Assembly (NCBI RefSeq): GCF_008035925.1
Contig: NZ_CP036264.1
Coordinates: 3,344,443-3,408,442 of the forward strand
Direction of reading: 5' to 3'
Source: Stieleria maiorica
GTDB taxonomy: Bacteria > Planctomycetota > Planctomycetia > Pirellulales > Pirellulaceae
Length of the DNA stretch: 64,000 nt
Under the pieces are notes generated by a model. It worked only from the letters and a program-made list of their open reading frames with translations, made no database searches and had not been told where the DNA came from. This document shows positions 34,958 to 44,968 of this stretch, one piece after another (positions within the stretch are counted from its first letter, which is position 1; each line of letters opens with the position of its first letter). The translations under genes and the position numbers were made by a program.

Positions 34958-36483
34958 TGACGCGATTGGATCGCGGCGAATCACTCGCCAGAATCCGTGA
35001 CCGCAACAGCCCTTGGGACGTTGCCATCATCGGCGGCGGAGCGACGGGCGTCGCGGTCGCACTCGATGCGGCCAGCCGCGGTCTGGACGTCGTGTTGCTG
35101 GAGCGGTTCGATTTCGGCAGTGGGACGTCCAGCCGAAGCACCAAATTGGTCCACGGAGGCGTACGTTACCTGAAGCAGGGTAACGTGACGCTGGTCCGCG
35201 ATGCCTTGCGCGAGCGGCAGTTGCTGTTGGACAACGCTCCCCATCTGGTTCACGACCAGCCCTTCCTGATTCCCTGTCGCAGCCTTTGGCAGTGGTTCTT
35301 TTACGGCGTGGGGTTGAAACTGTATGACTTGCTGGCCACCCGCAACAGCTTCGGCCGCTCGCGTTGCGTCACCGCTCGTCGTGCTTTGGAGCTGATTCCG
35401 GCGATGCAAGGAGAACGGTTGCGCGGTGCGGTGCTGTATCATGACGGCCAATTCGATGACGCACGTTTGTTGATCGACATGGCCCGGACCGCGGCTATTC
35501 AAGGAGCGACGCTGGTCAATCACATGCCCTGCAGCGGCATCATGAAAGATGATCGGAACTTGGTGTCGGGCGTCACCGCGATCGATGAAGAGTCTGGGGA
35601 AACGTTGCAGATCCCCGCCCGAACCGTCGTCAACGCCGCCGGTCCGTTTTGCGATGCCGTGCGAACATTGGACGATGCGGATTGCCAGCCGATGGTGGCG
35701 GCCAGCCAAGGCATACACTTGGTTCTGCCCAAGGAGCTTTACCCCGGCGACACCGCGATGATCGTCCCTAAAACGTCCGACGGACGCGTGATTTTCGTTG
35801 TGCCCTGGCAGGATCACGCGATTGTCGGCACGACCGACACCGCGATCGACCAGGCCGTCGCCGAACCGTCACCGCAACCGCAAGAAATCCAGTTCCTGTT
35901 GGAGACCGCGGCAGAGTATCTGTCGCGGCCCCCCACGATCGACGATGTGCTGAGCGTGTTCACCGGGATCCGGCCGCTGGTCAAAGGCGATAAATCCTCG
36001 CGCACCGCGTCGCTCTCGCGCGACCATGTGATCCGACTCTCGTCGTCCAACTTGATCACCATCACCGGAGGAAAATGGACGACGGTGCGAAAGATGGCCG
36101 AAGACTGTATCGACAAGGCGATTCAGACGGGCAAACTGGACGCCGGGGCGTGTGCGACCAAGTCGCTGCAAATCGAGGGTCCCGAACGCGCAGACCTGGA
36201 TCAACTAGAATCCGACAATCCCGAGTTGGCACAGCCGATCCACCCATCTCTGCCACTGCGCCGTTCCCAGGTGGTCTGGGCCGTCCGCAATGAAATGGCC
36301 CGAACCGTCGAAGACATGCTCGCACGCCGAACCCGATGGCTGTTTCTTAATTCTCGGCTTGCGTTGGAAGCAGCACCCGCGGTCGCCGAAGTCATGGCCG
36401 GCGAATTGGGGACCGACTCGGCTTGGTGCGACGAACAAGTCAATGCGTTTCAAGCGACGGCACAGCATTACCTTCCGGCGTAG
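34957..36483 (+). CDS. glpD: FAD-dependent glycerol-3-phosphate dehydrogenase
   Basis: 508 aa. Oxidises glycerol 3-phosphate to dihydroxyacetone phosphate at the membrane, passing electrons to quinone; follows glpK as in a glycerol catabolic operon. FAD-binding GGGATG at residues 26-31 in DVAIIGGGATGVAVALDAAS; GTSSRSTKLVHGGVRYL, the glpD signature; GAVLYHDGQFDDARL; VVNAAGPF; VFTGIRPLV; ITGGKWTTVRKMAED; and a C-terminal helical domain. ATG 34957 (GGGAG upstream) gives translational coupling with glpK; an in-frame ATG at 34936 would lie inside glpK. Confidence 0.96.
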   Translation: MTRLDRGESLARIRDRNSPWDVAIIGGGATGVAVALDAASRGLDVVLLERFDFGSGTSSRSTKLVHGGVRYLKQGNVTLVRDALRERQLLLDNAPHLVHDQPFLIPCRSLWQWFFYGVGLKLYDLLATRNSFGRSRCVTARRALELIPAMQGERLRGAVLYHDGQFDDARLLIDMARTAAIQGATLVNHMPCSGIMKDDRNLVSGVTAIDEESGETLQIPARTVVNAAGPFCDAVRTLDDADCQPMVAASQGIHLVLPKELYPGDTAMIVPKTSDGRVIFVVPWQDHAIVGTTDTAIDQAVAEPSPQPQEIQFLLETAAEYLSRPPTIDDVLSVFTGIRPLVKGDKSSRTASLSRDHVIRLSSSNLITITGGKWTTVRKMAEDCIDKAIQTGKLDAGACATKSLQIEGPERADLDQLESDNPELAQPIHPSLPLRRSQVVWAVRNEMARTVEDMLARRTRWLFLNSRLALEAAPAVAEVMAGELGTDSAWCDEQVNAFQATAQHYLPA

Positions 36484-36861
36484 CGGGACTGCCGCTCACC
36501 GAAATAGCTACGCTCGCCAGAGCGTGGTCCCCCCCAGAGGAACCGCCTTCTGGCGAAGGCAGCTACGTTTCACCGGTAATGTCCGGCGCACGCCAGGGGA
36601 CATAGGACCAATGGGACGTAGGGGACACATGTGACAGGTGCACGCGCGCATTCTGTCCCATCGGTTGCCTGCGTCCTATTGGTCTCCTCTCTGCGCCCAC
36701 CCGATCAGGCACACGCCACGTCGAATGCCAATGTTGTAAGTCCCCAGTCACCCCGCTGACCTGACCGACGATCCACGACGTACCGCAGGAAATGGTATCC
36801 TGTCTGCACCAGACAGACAGTGATTCTCGCATCTCATGTATTCGCAGGGACCGATCGGCAG
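36484..36861. repeat. intergenic with family B repeat and a second imperfect inverted repeat
   Basis: 36505-36570 is a full B copy (TAGCTACGCTCGCCAGAGCG ... CTTCTGGCGAAGGCAGCTAC). About 36600-36700 holds an imperfect inverse pair (ATAGGACCAATGGGACG and CGTCCTATTGGTCTCC). CTGTCTG/CAGACAG words at 36802-36821 lie before pntA and could be an operator. No gene seen. Confidence 0.55.
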
Positions 36862-38397
36862 ATGAAAGTTGGCGTGACCAAAGAGATCTATCCCGGTGAA
36901 TGTCGCGTGGCGGCGACCCCCGAGACGGCGCGTCGATTGATCGACAAGCTGGGGTTTGAGGTCGTCGTTGAAACCGGTGCCGGTGATGCGGCCAGCTTTC
37001 ACGACGATAGTTATCAAGACGCGGGATGCGTCATTGCGGACGACGCCGCAGACGTCTGGAACGATGCGGACATCCTCTTGAAGGTCCGTAGCCCACAGGA
37101 GCAGGAGGTCGAGTACTTGCGCGAAGGCCAGGTGCTGATTTGTTTTCTGGCTCCGGCACAAAACGAAACGCTGCTCGAGAAGATTGCCGGTCGCAACGCG
37201 ACGGCGTTGGCCGTCGAGGCAGTCCCACGGATCAGCCGGGCGCAGAAACTGGACGCGTTGAGTTCGATGGCCAACATCGCCGGCTACCGAGCGGTCGTCG
37301 AAGCGGCCGGGTTGTTCGGTCGGTTCTTTACCGGCCAGATCACCGCGGCCGGCAAAGTGCCGCCGGCCAAGGTGTTGGTGATCGGCGCCGGGGTCGCGGG
37401 GTTGGCCGCGATCGGGACGGCGCGGGGACTGGGGGCCGTCGTCCGCGCCTTCGATGTCCGCCCCGAGGTCGCCGACCAGGTCAAAAGCATGGGCGCCGAG
37501 TTTCTGATGTTGGAATTCGAAGGCGACGAGCAGGGCGGGACGTCGGGCGGTTATGCCAAGACGATGAGCAAGGAGTTTATCGATGCCGAAATGGCTCTGT
37601 TTGCGGCCCAAGCCAAAGAGGTGGACATCATCATCACGACCGCACTGATCCCCGGCAAACCGGCACCGAAGTTGATCACCCGCGAGATGTTGCGATCGAT
37701 GCGGCGGGGCAGTGTGGTCGTCGATTTGGCCGCCGAGCAGGGCGGCAACTGCGAAGCGACGGTTCCCGACAAAGTCGTCCAGTACGAAGGCGTGCACGTC
37801 GTCGGATACCGTGACCTGACGAGCCGCCTGGCGCACACCTCCAGCCAACTGTACGGGACCAACCTGTATCATTTGCTGGACGAAATGGGCGGAGCCGAAA
37901 AGTTTGACGTCGATATGGAAGACGACGTCGTTCGCAGTGCGACCGTCGTGAAAGACGGACATGTGACCTGGCCCCCGCCGCCGGTTTCTGTGTCCGCGGC
38001 GCCGAAGGAAAAGGTGGTCGAATCGGCGGCGCCCTCGGCCGTGGTGGAAAAAAAGATCGGCCTGTTTGATGTCTCGCTGATGGTCGTCGCCGCGCTGCTG
38101 TTGGTCGGTGTTGCGATGACCCGAGACCAAGGCTTCATCACCGATTTCACCGTCTTTCTACTTTCCTGCCTGATCGGCTGGCAAGTCATTTGGAACGTGA
38201 CGGCTTCGCTGCACGCCCCGCTGATGAGCGTGACCAATGCGATCAGCGGCATCATCATCGTCGGCGGCATGATCCAAGTCGGAGCGGCCGACCCGATCGC
38301 GGCCTGGCTGGGCGCATTGGCAATCTTCGTTGCGACGCTGAATATCGCCGGCGGCTTTTTGATCACGCACCGCATGCTCGGTCTGTTTCGAAAGTGA
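36862..38397 (+). CDS. pntA: NAD(P) transhydrogenase subunit alpha
   Basis: 511 aa, matching the single-chain PntA of E. coli (510 aa). With PntB it moves hydride from NADH to NADP driven by the proton gradient, in the cytoplasmic membrane. MKVGVTKEIYPGECRVAATP starts the alanine-dehydrogenase/PNT N-terminal domain; NAD-binding VLVIGAGVAGLAAIGTARGLG at about 172-192; DLAAEQGGNCE. A proline-rich, charged linker (about 370-395) leads to the C-terminal part with about four membrane helices (DVSLMVVAALLLVGVAM onward). ATG 36862 fits the family start. pntB follows 73 bases later. Confidence 0.96.
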   Translation: MKVGVTKEIYPGECRVAATPETARRLIDKLGFEVVVETGAGDAASFHDDSYQDAGCVIADDAADVWNDADILLKVRSPQEQEVEYLREGQVLICFLAPAQNETLLEKIAGRNATALAVEAVPRISRAQKLDALSSMANIAGYRAVVEAAGLFGRFFTGQITAAGKVPPAKVLVIGAGVAGLAAIGTARGLGAVVRAFDVRPEVADQVKSMGAEFLMLEFEGDEQGGTSGGYAKTMSKEFIDAEMALFAAQAKEVDIIITTALIPGKPAPKLITREMLRSMRRGSVVVDLAAEQGGNCEATVPDKVVQYEGVHVVGYRDLTSRLAHTSSQLYGTNLYHLLDEMGGAEKFDVDMEDDVVRSATVVKDGHVTWPPPPVSVSAAPKEKVVESAAPSAVVEKKIGLFDVSLMVVAALLLVGVAMTRDQGFITDFTVFLLSCLIGWQVIWNVTASLHAPLMSVTNAISGIIIVGGMIQVGAADPIAAWLGALAIFVATLNIAGGFLITHRMLGLFRK

Positions 38398-38470
38398 CGG
38401 ATCGCCCTCGCGGACCAGCCGATTCTTTTTCATGACTCTTTGATACGCTGCCCCCCTGAACGTGAAACAC

Positions 38471-39904
38471 ATGGCGCTCTTGAACCCGTTGCCGATCGCA
38501 TCGGAAACGCTTTCCCTGAACCAGTCCCTCGCCACGGTCGCCTACATCGTGGCCGCGGTTCTGTTCATCCTTTCGTTGGCCGGGCTGTCCCACCAAACGA
38601 GCGCCAAACGTGGAAACCTGCTGGGCATCATCGGCATGCTGTTGGCGATCGGGGCAACCATCGTGGGCGTGATGAGCGGCGGGCGGCTGTGGATGGCGGC
38701 TGCGATCATTCCCGCTGCGTTGATCGGTGCTCGATTGGCGGTGCGTTTGTCGATGGACCACCTGCCGCAACTGGTCGCGATCCTGCACAGCTTCGTGGGT
38801 CTGGCGGCGGTGCTGGTCGGACTGTCCAGTCACATCGATCCCGGCGTCGAAGTTCCCGAGGGAGAGTTGCTGATTCACAAGATCGAAATCTATGTCGGCG
38901 TCTTTATCGGCGCGCTGACCTTCACCGGTTCGATCGTCGCGTTTTTGAAACTGGCCGAGCTGATCGGAGGCCGCGCGCTGACGCTGCCCGGCCGCCATGT
39001 CATCAATTTGCTGTTGTTGCTGGCCTGTGTCGGGCTGGGGATTTGGTACTGCCGCGTCGAAGCCGTGGCCGCGACCACGCCGCTGTTGATCATGACCGCG
39101 ATCTCGTCGCTGATCGGCGTTCATATGGTGATGGCGATCGGCGGTGCGGACATGCCGGTGGTCGTTTCGATGCTGAACTCCTATTCTGGTTGGGCCGCCG
39201 CGGCCGCCGGATTCATGCTGAAAAACCACCTGCTGATCGTCACCGGTGCTTTGGTCGGCAGCTCCGGTGCGATTCTGTCGTACATCATGTGCGCGGCGAT
39301 GAACCGCAGCTTCATCAGCGTGATCATGGGCGGGTTCGGCACCGGCTCCGGTGCCGCGGCGGCGGTCGTGGAAGGAACCACCAAAGAGTTCAGTGTCGAG
39401 GACACGATCGCGATGCTGGAAGAGGCGCAAAGCATCGTGATCGTGCCCGGATACGGCATGGCGGTCGCTCAAGCACAACACTCGCTCGCCGAAGTCGTCC
39501 GCACGCTGCTGAAACGCAACAAAGAAGTTCGATTCGCCATCCATCCGGTCGCCGGGCGTTTGCCGGGACACATGAACGTGTTGCTGGCCGAAGCCAACGT
39601 GCCCTACGACATCGTCTTGGAGATGGACGAAATCAACGAAGACATGTCCGATACCGACGCGATCCTGGTGATCGGGGCCAACGACATCGTTAATCCCGCT
39701 GCCTTGGACGACCCGAACAGCCCCATCGCCGGAATGCCGGTCATCGAAGTCTGGACCGCGAAGACCTGTGTGGTCATGAAACGCGGCATGGCGACCGGAT
39801 ACGCCGGAGTGGGAAATCCGCTATTCTTTAAAGACAACACCTACATGCTGTTCGGCGACGCCAAACAGAACATCGACGCAATCCTGAAGGGCCTGCAGCG
39901 GTAA
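38471..39904 (+). CDS. pntB: NAD(P) transhydrogenase subunit beta
   Basis: 477 aa (E. coli 462). N-terminal half with eight or nine membrane helices ([19 protein letters not shown] first), carrying the proton path; C-terminal NADP(H)-binding domain III with [42 protein letters not shown]-like [14 protein letters not shown] and [24 protein letters not shown]. An in-frame GTG at 38462 is an alternative start. Followed by a family C repeat. Confidence 0.96.
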   Translation: MALLNPLPIASETLSLNQSLATVAYIVAAVLFILSLAGLSHQTSAKRGNLLGIIGMLLAIGATIVGVMSGGRLWMAAAIIPAALIGARLAVRLSMDHLPQLVAILHSFVGLAAVLVGLSSHIDPGVEVPEGELLIHKIEIYVGVFIGALTFTGSIVAFLKLAELIGGRALTLPGRHVINLLLLLACVGLGIWYCRVEAVAATTPLLIMTAISSLIGVHMVMAIGGADMPVVVSMLNSYSGWAAAAAGFMLKNHLLIVTGALVGSSGAILSYIMCAAMNRSFISVIMGGFGTGSGAAAAVVEGTTKEFSVEDTIAMLEEAQSIVIVPGYGMAVAQAQHSLAEVVRTLLKRNKEVRFAIHPVAGRLPGHMNVLLAEANVPYDIVLEMDEINEDMSDTDAILVIGANDIVNPAALDDPNSPIAGMPVIEVWTAKTCVVMKRGMATGYAGVGNPLFFKDNTYMLFGDAKQNIDAILKGLQR

Positions 39905-39954
39905 CCATCGGGCATAAGAGTTGGTGTCCAGCCTTTAGGCGATCACGTTTCTAT

Positions 39955-40020
39955 GTACGATGGCCCTTCCGGGCCGTCGGCAGTAAGACTTTGCGCGACG
40001 ACCTAGAAAGGACGTCGTAC
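39955..40020. repeat. dispersed repeat family C, full copy
   Basis: Begins GTACGATGGCCCTTCCGGG and ends GACCTAGAAAGGACGTCGTA; the two ends are imperfect inverses, so the copy can fold. Nearly identical to 53542-53608. Confidence 0.75.
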
Positions 40021-40061
40021 CTTCATCCGAAGATGGCGTCTAACTCAATCGAGCTGATCAA

Positions 40062-40712
40062 ATGAACGCAGCGATCAAGAACGTCGCCTTCGCCATCACA
40101 CTCTCTCTGCTCACGTCCGCAACCTCCGGATACGCCGAGACCTCAACGACCCAGCTGCGTCAACAAACGCGGAAACAACTGCGACTGGAAGCGACCGCGG
40201 CATCGGCACAAGCCCAAGACGATGCGGCCGCGGCGTTGTGCGACCTGTACGTCGTTTTGCGTCGCGATCCGCGCTATGGGACGAGCGACATGCTCCAAGG
40301 CGACGCGGCAAAAGTGCGCAAACGCTTGATGACCATCGCACGCCGCCGCGAGATTCAACTCGGTCGCAAGGGGATTGCCCGTCCGGCGGCATTGTCAATG
40401 CAAGTGGATTCGGCGATCCGAGCGGCGCTTGTGGACCAGAAATCTACAGATCAGGAAGCTGGGGACCAAAAATCAGCAACGCCGGAGAGGAACGAAGTTC
40501 GAACCGTCAACCCGGTCGCAGGCGGCGGAGCTGCCGCCGGAGCGGGATGGCAACTCGTGGAGTTGATTGAACGGATCGTGGCACCGGACTTCTGGGAATC
40601 ACGCGGAGGCGTCGGGTCGATTCAGTACTTTGCCATGCGACGCGTCTTGGTCGTGCGAGCGACGAGCGACGTTCATCAACAAGTCAAAGACCTGTTGATG
40701 GCACTGAGGTAG
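40062..40712 (+). CDS. exported protein with STN/secretin-like C-terminal strand motif
   Basis: 216 aa. Signal peptide residues 1-25 (NVAFAITLSLLTSATSGYAE). The first third is a helical, Gln/Ala/Arg-rich segment (TTQLRQQTRKQLRLEATA). A low-complexity linker (about 125-160) follows. The last 55 residues, LVELIERIVAPDFWESRGG then IQYFAMRRVLVVRATSDVH and QVKDLLMAL, resemble the short N-domain seen in secretin-like planctomycete proteins, in which a binding test is followed by 'VVxxTxxVHxxVxxLL'. Function unknown; not obviously in an operon. Confidence 0.65.
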   Translation: MNAAIKNVAFAITLSLLTSATSGYAETSTTQLRQQTRKQLRLEATAASAQAQDDAAAALCDLYVVLRRDPRYGTSDMLQGDAAKVRKRLMTIARRREIQLGRKGIARPAALSMQVDSAIRAALVDQKSTDQEAGDQKSATPERNEVRTVNPVAGGGAAAGAGWQLVELIERIVAPDFWESRGGVGSIQYFAMRRVLVVRATSDVHQQVKDLLMALR

Positions 40713-41097
40713 CAGGTCAGCTTTACGTCATGCGGAGTTGAATCGAGTACAAACGCGCGGCGCCCGCTCGTTCGTCTCGATGGAAGTGACTCTCTCGATT
40801 GTGGCCGGTTGATTTCATCAGCCGTATGGCGCAAGCCTACGGGCCCTGGTATTACGGGCCCTGGTATCTTTTCGTCACGTTACAGGCCTGTACGCTCGCG
40901 CGTAACGGCTGATCCCACGTGTGATCGGATTCAGTCAACGGGCCGCTCGCACTGAAAGCCCGTATGATCGGAAACTGACGCGGTCCGGCTTGACCATCAC
41001 AAAAGCGGAAAAATACTTGACATCGGTATGACCGACTGCCAGACTGCACCGAAGTGTTAAAAAATTCTTGTCGAAAGCGGCCAGCAGAGGTGAGGCG
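40713..41097. repeat. intergenic with palindromic repeat A3; blaI upstream region
   Basis: 40804-40942 is a third copy of the A core (ATCAGCCGTATGGCGCAAGC, and inverse-like GTACGCTCGCGCGTAACGGC), with an internal duplication of TACGGGCCCTGGTAT. It lacks the flanking words seen at A1 and A2. TTGACA at 41017-41022 could be the -35 of the blaI promoter, but I see no good -10. Confidence 0.7.
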
Positions 41098-41481
41098 ATG
41101 GGGGCGGATCAACTCAGTCGTCGCGAGCGGGAAATCGTCGACATTTTATACGCCAAGGAAGAAGCGACCGCGGCCGAGGTTCGGCTGGCGATGACGGGGG
41201 AGCCGTCCGATGCGACGGTCCGCACGTTGCTGCGGATCCTGGGCGAAAAGGGATTTGTCAAACATCGTCGCAAAGGCCGGCAGTTTCGCTATCGTCCGGT
41301 TCAGCCCAAACGGCGAGCCGGGAAACAGGCGTTTCGGCACGTCCTGGACGTGTTCTTCGGCGGGTCGGTCGAAGAAGCATTGGCGTCTCACTTTTCAGAT
41401 CCCACCACCAAGCTGGATGAGGACCAGTTGGACCGGCTGCGAGCATTGATCTCTGAAGCAGAACGGAGGGAATCGCGATGA
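41098..41481 (+). CDS. BlaI/MecI-family transcriptional repressor
   Basis: 127 aa from ATG 41098 (AGAGGTGAGGCG before it). Winged helix: LSRREREIVDILYAKEEATAAEV, then DATVRTLLRILGEKGFVKHRRKGR, and FRYRPVQPKRRAGKQAFRHVLDVFFGG leading to the dimerisation helices, as in BlaI/MecI. Such repressors are cleaved or released when the partner BlaR1-type sensor is activated. Its last four bases overlap the start of the blaR1-like gene (ATGA), the standard arrangement. It probably controls its own operon; I could not define an operator. Confidence 0.92.
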   Translation: MGADQLSRREREIVDILYAKEEATAAEVRLAMTGEPSDATVRTLLRILGEKGFVKHRRKGRQFRYRPVQPKRRAGKQAFRHVLDVFFGGSVEEALASHFSDPTTKLDEDQLDRLRALISEAERRESR

Positions 41482-44400
41482 GTGGTTGGATCTGGCAATG
41501 GATCGATTTCGGACACGCACATCCCGAGATGTCAAAACTCGCCGCCGGCATCACGCACGCCGCGCTGATCGTCTTCCTGGCATGGGGGATCGAACGAATC
41601 GCACGGCATCGCCCGTCGAGTTTTCGACACAGCATTTGGGCCTGTGCGTTTTGTGCCCTTGTGTTGCTCGTTCCTCAGGCTTTGGTCTCGTTCCCGCTGC
41701 GGATTCCGATCCGCATGTCACGCGTGACAGATCCGGTCAACTCCCCCAGCGCGGTCAGCCTGGATGTAACGATGGATCTCGTGTCAGAATCTGAAACCGC
41801 GGCGATGGACGGGGGCGTTGACGACACGGCGTTGGACGCATCTGGTGTCGAGGCGGTCGCAACGGCCTTTGTTCCCGAAGTAAAGCCTGCTTCAGCATTG
41901 CGGTCGCCTCCCACGATTCAAACACCTCCCACACGATCTCGATTCAGCTTGGCTTCGACCGGCATATTGATTTACGCCTTGGGAGTTGCATTGTGGCTGG
42001 CCAGGATTCTGCGGAGCTGGGTGCGGTTGAGAAGGATCGCACGAGAGGCGAGCCGGTTTCCCGACGCCGATACGGAACTTGTCCAAACATGCATGTCGCG
42101 AATCGGGTTGGAAAAAATGCCTGACTGCCGGGTTTCATCGGCGATCTCGTCTCCGTTGACGTTCGGCATGATGCATCCCGTGATCCTCGTCCCGCGACAG
42201 TTCGAGTCGTTCACCGCCGACCAACGGCGGCATTGTCTGTTGCATGAAATGGCACACGTTGTCCGGCGCGATGCCTGGTGGAATTGGGTCGCCGAAATTA
42301 CTGCGGCGGTGTACTGGTTTCATCCGTGTGTCCACTGGGCGCGAATTCAATTGCGCCGTTCTCGGGAAGACGCTGCGGATGATGCGGTCATGCGAACGGG
42401 AGAACGGCCCGCGTCGTACTCACGCAGCTTGCTGGAAATCTCACAGCAGATCGCCGGGAAAATGGCCAACCCGAGCGTGGCGATTCACTCGGGAACCAAT
42501 CTGGAGCAACGGATCCGCCGAATCGTGGCGCCGACGCTGCGATTGGATCAACAACCGCGCTGGGCCGTGGCGTTGCTTGCGGCCGGGTTTGTGTCCATCG
42601 CCGCGATCAGTTTCAGTGTGGAGAGCGTCGTGGCGCAGAAGCCGCCACTGCCGAATCGAACAGCAGAGACGGACCGAACGTCCCCGCCAGGAAACACGTC
42701 CACGCCTGAGAATCTGACTGCCGCGTCGACAGTCGTCGAACCGGCGGAGAAAGAAACGGCATCAGTGAACGAAGCGGGGCTGTTTGATCGGTTTCGCACG
42801 GCAAATCGATTCCAACCGAAAACGGAGGCGACCAAACGCATCGAGATCCAATTCCAAGGTCAAGTGGTCGACGATATTGGTCCAGTCGCCGGGGCCGTCG
42901 TTTTGATCCGCGAGTTTGTTCCCTCTCCGAATCCAAATGGCAACCACACCGATCCGCCGATTGTTGCCCGAACGATGACGGATTCTGCCGGCCGGTATGA
43001 AGTCGATGGCGTCCCCATCGCGCGACTGAAGTCCCCTGTCCGCGCCCGTTGGGAGATTTTGGTGGCCGATCGCGATGGACGTCTCGGGCTCGGCGCCTAC
43101 GCACTGACATCGTTCACACTCCGTCAACCGAGACCATGGAACGCGTCGGTTGACATTCAGTTGCCCGGACCAGAATCGGTCACCGGTCGAGTCATTGAGT
43201 CCGACGGGAATTCGCTGGCCGATGTCCGCGTTGCGGTGAAAGAAATCACCGTCCCCGAAAGCGTCCGCGGTGACGCCGGACCGTTTATGGATCCCGAGCG
43301 AGCCAGTTTGCCAAAACAGCCGCATCGATTTTCCTTTCCCACGGACCGAATTCATCTGTCGGCGATCACTGCCGGCGACGGCCAGTTCACTTTTCGAGTG
43401 CCGGAGAACGCATCACTGGTGTTGGGGCTGAAACGCGCGGAGTTTTTCCCGCGGTTGGCCCGACTGTCCGCGCCCGGCAGCCCCCAGGCCTCTAGACTTT
43501 CCGGGGGCATGATCGAATTGGTGTCGCCGGCAACGATTCCCTTGCGGCGACTGCTTGAGGTTCCGCTGTCGATTCGGAATCCCGAAGGCGATCCGGTGAA
43601 GGAGTTCACGTTGGTCGCGTTGCCTTCCGAAGGCAATGCGCCGACGCAACGATTGCAAGTCACTCCCGACGGAACCCTTCGTACCACGGCTGAGTTTTTA
43701 AGATCGGTCGCCGGGCCAGACGGTCACGTGCGGTTGATCGCGACGTTCCCGTTCGATTCCGGACTCGTGCATCTCGCCCAATCGGTACCAGCAGAAACCA
43801 TCATCACCGAGAAGGGTCTGCAGTGGAATGCGCAGCGTGGACGCCAAGCGTCGGGCAGAGTTGTCGTGTCAGACAGCGGCGCGGGGATCGGCGGAGTGGA
43901 AGTGTGTTGGCATCAACAACCCGATCGGATCGAAGCCTCTCCGTTAAGTTGCCAGAGCGACGGGCAGGGGCGATGGCAAATGGTCGTCCCGAATGAACGG
44001 GGATTTCTATCCGTAATCGGCAGCATCGCCGGGATGGATCTGTTGACTTTCGACGCGTTCAATGAGGATACGTCCGAGACACAACGGTTGACTCAACGTG
44101 TTGCTTCGGGAGCGGTGGGATCCGCGTTGACGGTTCCCGATTTTCATGTCGATCGTATTCCGCCCCGGATCGTGACGGTCGTCGACAGCTCCGGTGCGGC
44201 GGTCCCGGAGGTCTGGGTCCACAGCGAACATGTCGAAACCATCCAGCGGAATGGCAAGGTCTATCACTTGCCCCAACGCCTGGCCCGACCGGAGCGGACC
44301 GATGCCGACGGTCGGTGTTCGCTGGTGCTCAATCGTACGCAATGGCAACACGGATCGATCAAAGTGATCGAGTACAACGACGAAGACGCGGAGCCAAGCC

Positions 44401-44837
44401 CCGCGTTCATCGGCGCCGTCAAGGAAATCACGCCCGATCCGGGTGCACCGATCAAGCTGGTGCTACGTGAACCCTGGATCGTGACCGGTCGCGTGCTGAT
44501 CGACGGCCAACCGGCGCGGGGGTTACAGATCGGACTGACCACGCGAATGATCCGCTCCAACGATTTCGGACTGTTCAAGACCGACACCGTTACCTTCGAC
44601 GGCGACGGCAACTTTGAACTCAAGGGTATCGCGGGACCGGAGTATTCGGTCGCCGTTCGTAAGGTTTCTGGCGACACGCCGACCTACTACTACTGGCAAA
44701 CGCCGATCGCCGAAGTCGCGCCGGGGCGCTACTCTGTCGGAACGCTCTCCATCGCCAGCGATCAACTCAAAACCCATCAACAGCTGTACGACGAGCGTTA
44801 TCGGAACGTGGCACCGAACCCGGGTGCGAACGAGTAG
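41478..44837 (+). CDS. BlaR1-like M56 membrane metallopeptidase with large carboxypeptidase-regulatory-like exodomain
   Basis: 1119 aa, about twice BlaR1. N-terminal membrane part (residues about 15-370, with helices near 18-38, 50-72, 155-175, 350-372) includes the zinc motif H256-E-M-A-H260 in LLHEMAHVVRRDAWWNW and the following YWFHPCVHWA, typical of M56. A second half (about 375-1110) has no penicillin-binding sensor; instead it holds four or five beta modules with the pattern of carboxypeptidase-regulatory/Cna-B domains (DSAGRYEVDGVP, TADGRCSLVL-like DADGRCSLVLN, DGNFELKGIAGPEYSV). Coupled to the BlaI-like gene. It would sense an unknown extracellular signal and act on the repressor. Confidence 0.9.
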   Translation: MSGWIWQWIDFGHAHPEMSKLAAGITHAALIVFLAWGIERIARHRPSSFRHSIWACAFCALVLLVPQALVSFPLRIPIRMSRVTDPVNSPSAVSLDVTMDLVSESETAAMDGGVDDTALDASGVEAVATAFVPEVKPASALRSPPTIQTPPTRSRFSLASTGILIYALGVALWLARILRSWVRLRRIAREASRFPDADTELVQTCMSRIGLEKMPDCRVSSAISSPLTFGMMHPVILVPRQFESFTADQRRHCLLHEMAHVVRRDAWWNWVAEITAAVYWFHPCVHWARIQLRRSREDAADDAVMRTGERPASYSRSLLEISQQIAGKMANPSVAIHSGTNLEQRIRRIVAPTLRLDQQPRWAVALLAAGFVSIAAISFSVESVVAQKPPLPNRTAETDRTSPPGNTSTPENLTAASTVVEPAEKETASVNEAGLFDRFRTANRFQPKTEATKRIEIQFQGQVVDDIGPVAGAVVLIREFVPSPNPNGNHTDPPIVARTMTDSAGRYEVDGVPIARLKSPVRARWEILVADRDGRLGLGAYALTSFTLRQPRPWNASVDIQLPGPESVTGRVIESDGNSLADVRVAVKEITVPESVRGDAGPFMDPERASLPKQPHRFSFPTDRIHLSAITAGDGQFTFRVPENASLVLGLKRAEFFPRLARLSAPGSPQASRLSGGMIELVSPATIPLRRLLEVPLSIRNPEGDPVKEFTLVALPSEGNAPTQRLQVTPDGTLRTTAEFLRSVAGPDGHVRLIATFPFDSGLVHLAQSVPAETIITEKGLQWNAQRGRQASGRVVVSDSGAGIGGVEVCWHQQPDRIEASPLSCQSDGQGRWQMVVPNERGFLSVIGSIAGMDLLTFDAFNEDTSETQRLTQRVASGAVGSALTVPDFHVDRIPPRIVTVVDSSGAAVPEVWVHSEHVETIQRNGKVYHLPQRLARPERTDADGRCSLVLNRTQWQHGSIKVIEYNDEDAEPSPAFIGAVKEITPDPGAPIKLVLREPWIVTGRVLIDGQPARGLQIGLTTRMIRSNDFGLFKTDTVTFDGDGNFELKGIAGPEYSVAVRKVSGDTPTYYYWQTPIAEVAPGRYSVGTLSIASDQLKTHQQLYDERYRNVAPNPGANE

Positions 44838-44857
44838 CTGGACGACGTTAGCATGAC

Positions 44858-44883
44858 GTAGCTACATTCGCCAGAGTGTGGTA
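44858..44883. repeat. family B repeat, half copy
   Basis: ACGTAGCTACATTCGCCAGA and neighbours, one half of the B element, just after the blaR1-like gene. Confidence 0.55.
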
Positions 44884-44968
44884 AACCACAGCCGACAAGC
44901 GTTTCGCTCTTCCCGACAACCAAGCGACCGACCTCAAACGCCCGCCCGATCACAACAAGGAACACCCG

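Noticed and set aside
36748..38130. 460-aa minus-strand open frame
   Set aside because: Antisense to pntA; His/Arg/Gln-rich shadow frame.
38363..39693. 402-aa minus and 417-aa plus open frames over pntB
   Set aside because: Both are in other frames of pntB, whose protein is certain.
41017..41045. full promoter for the blaI-like gene
   Set aside because: TTGACA is present but no acceptable -10 lies at 16-18 bases; I list it only as a remark.
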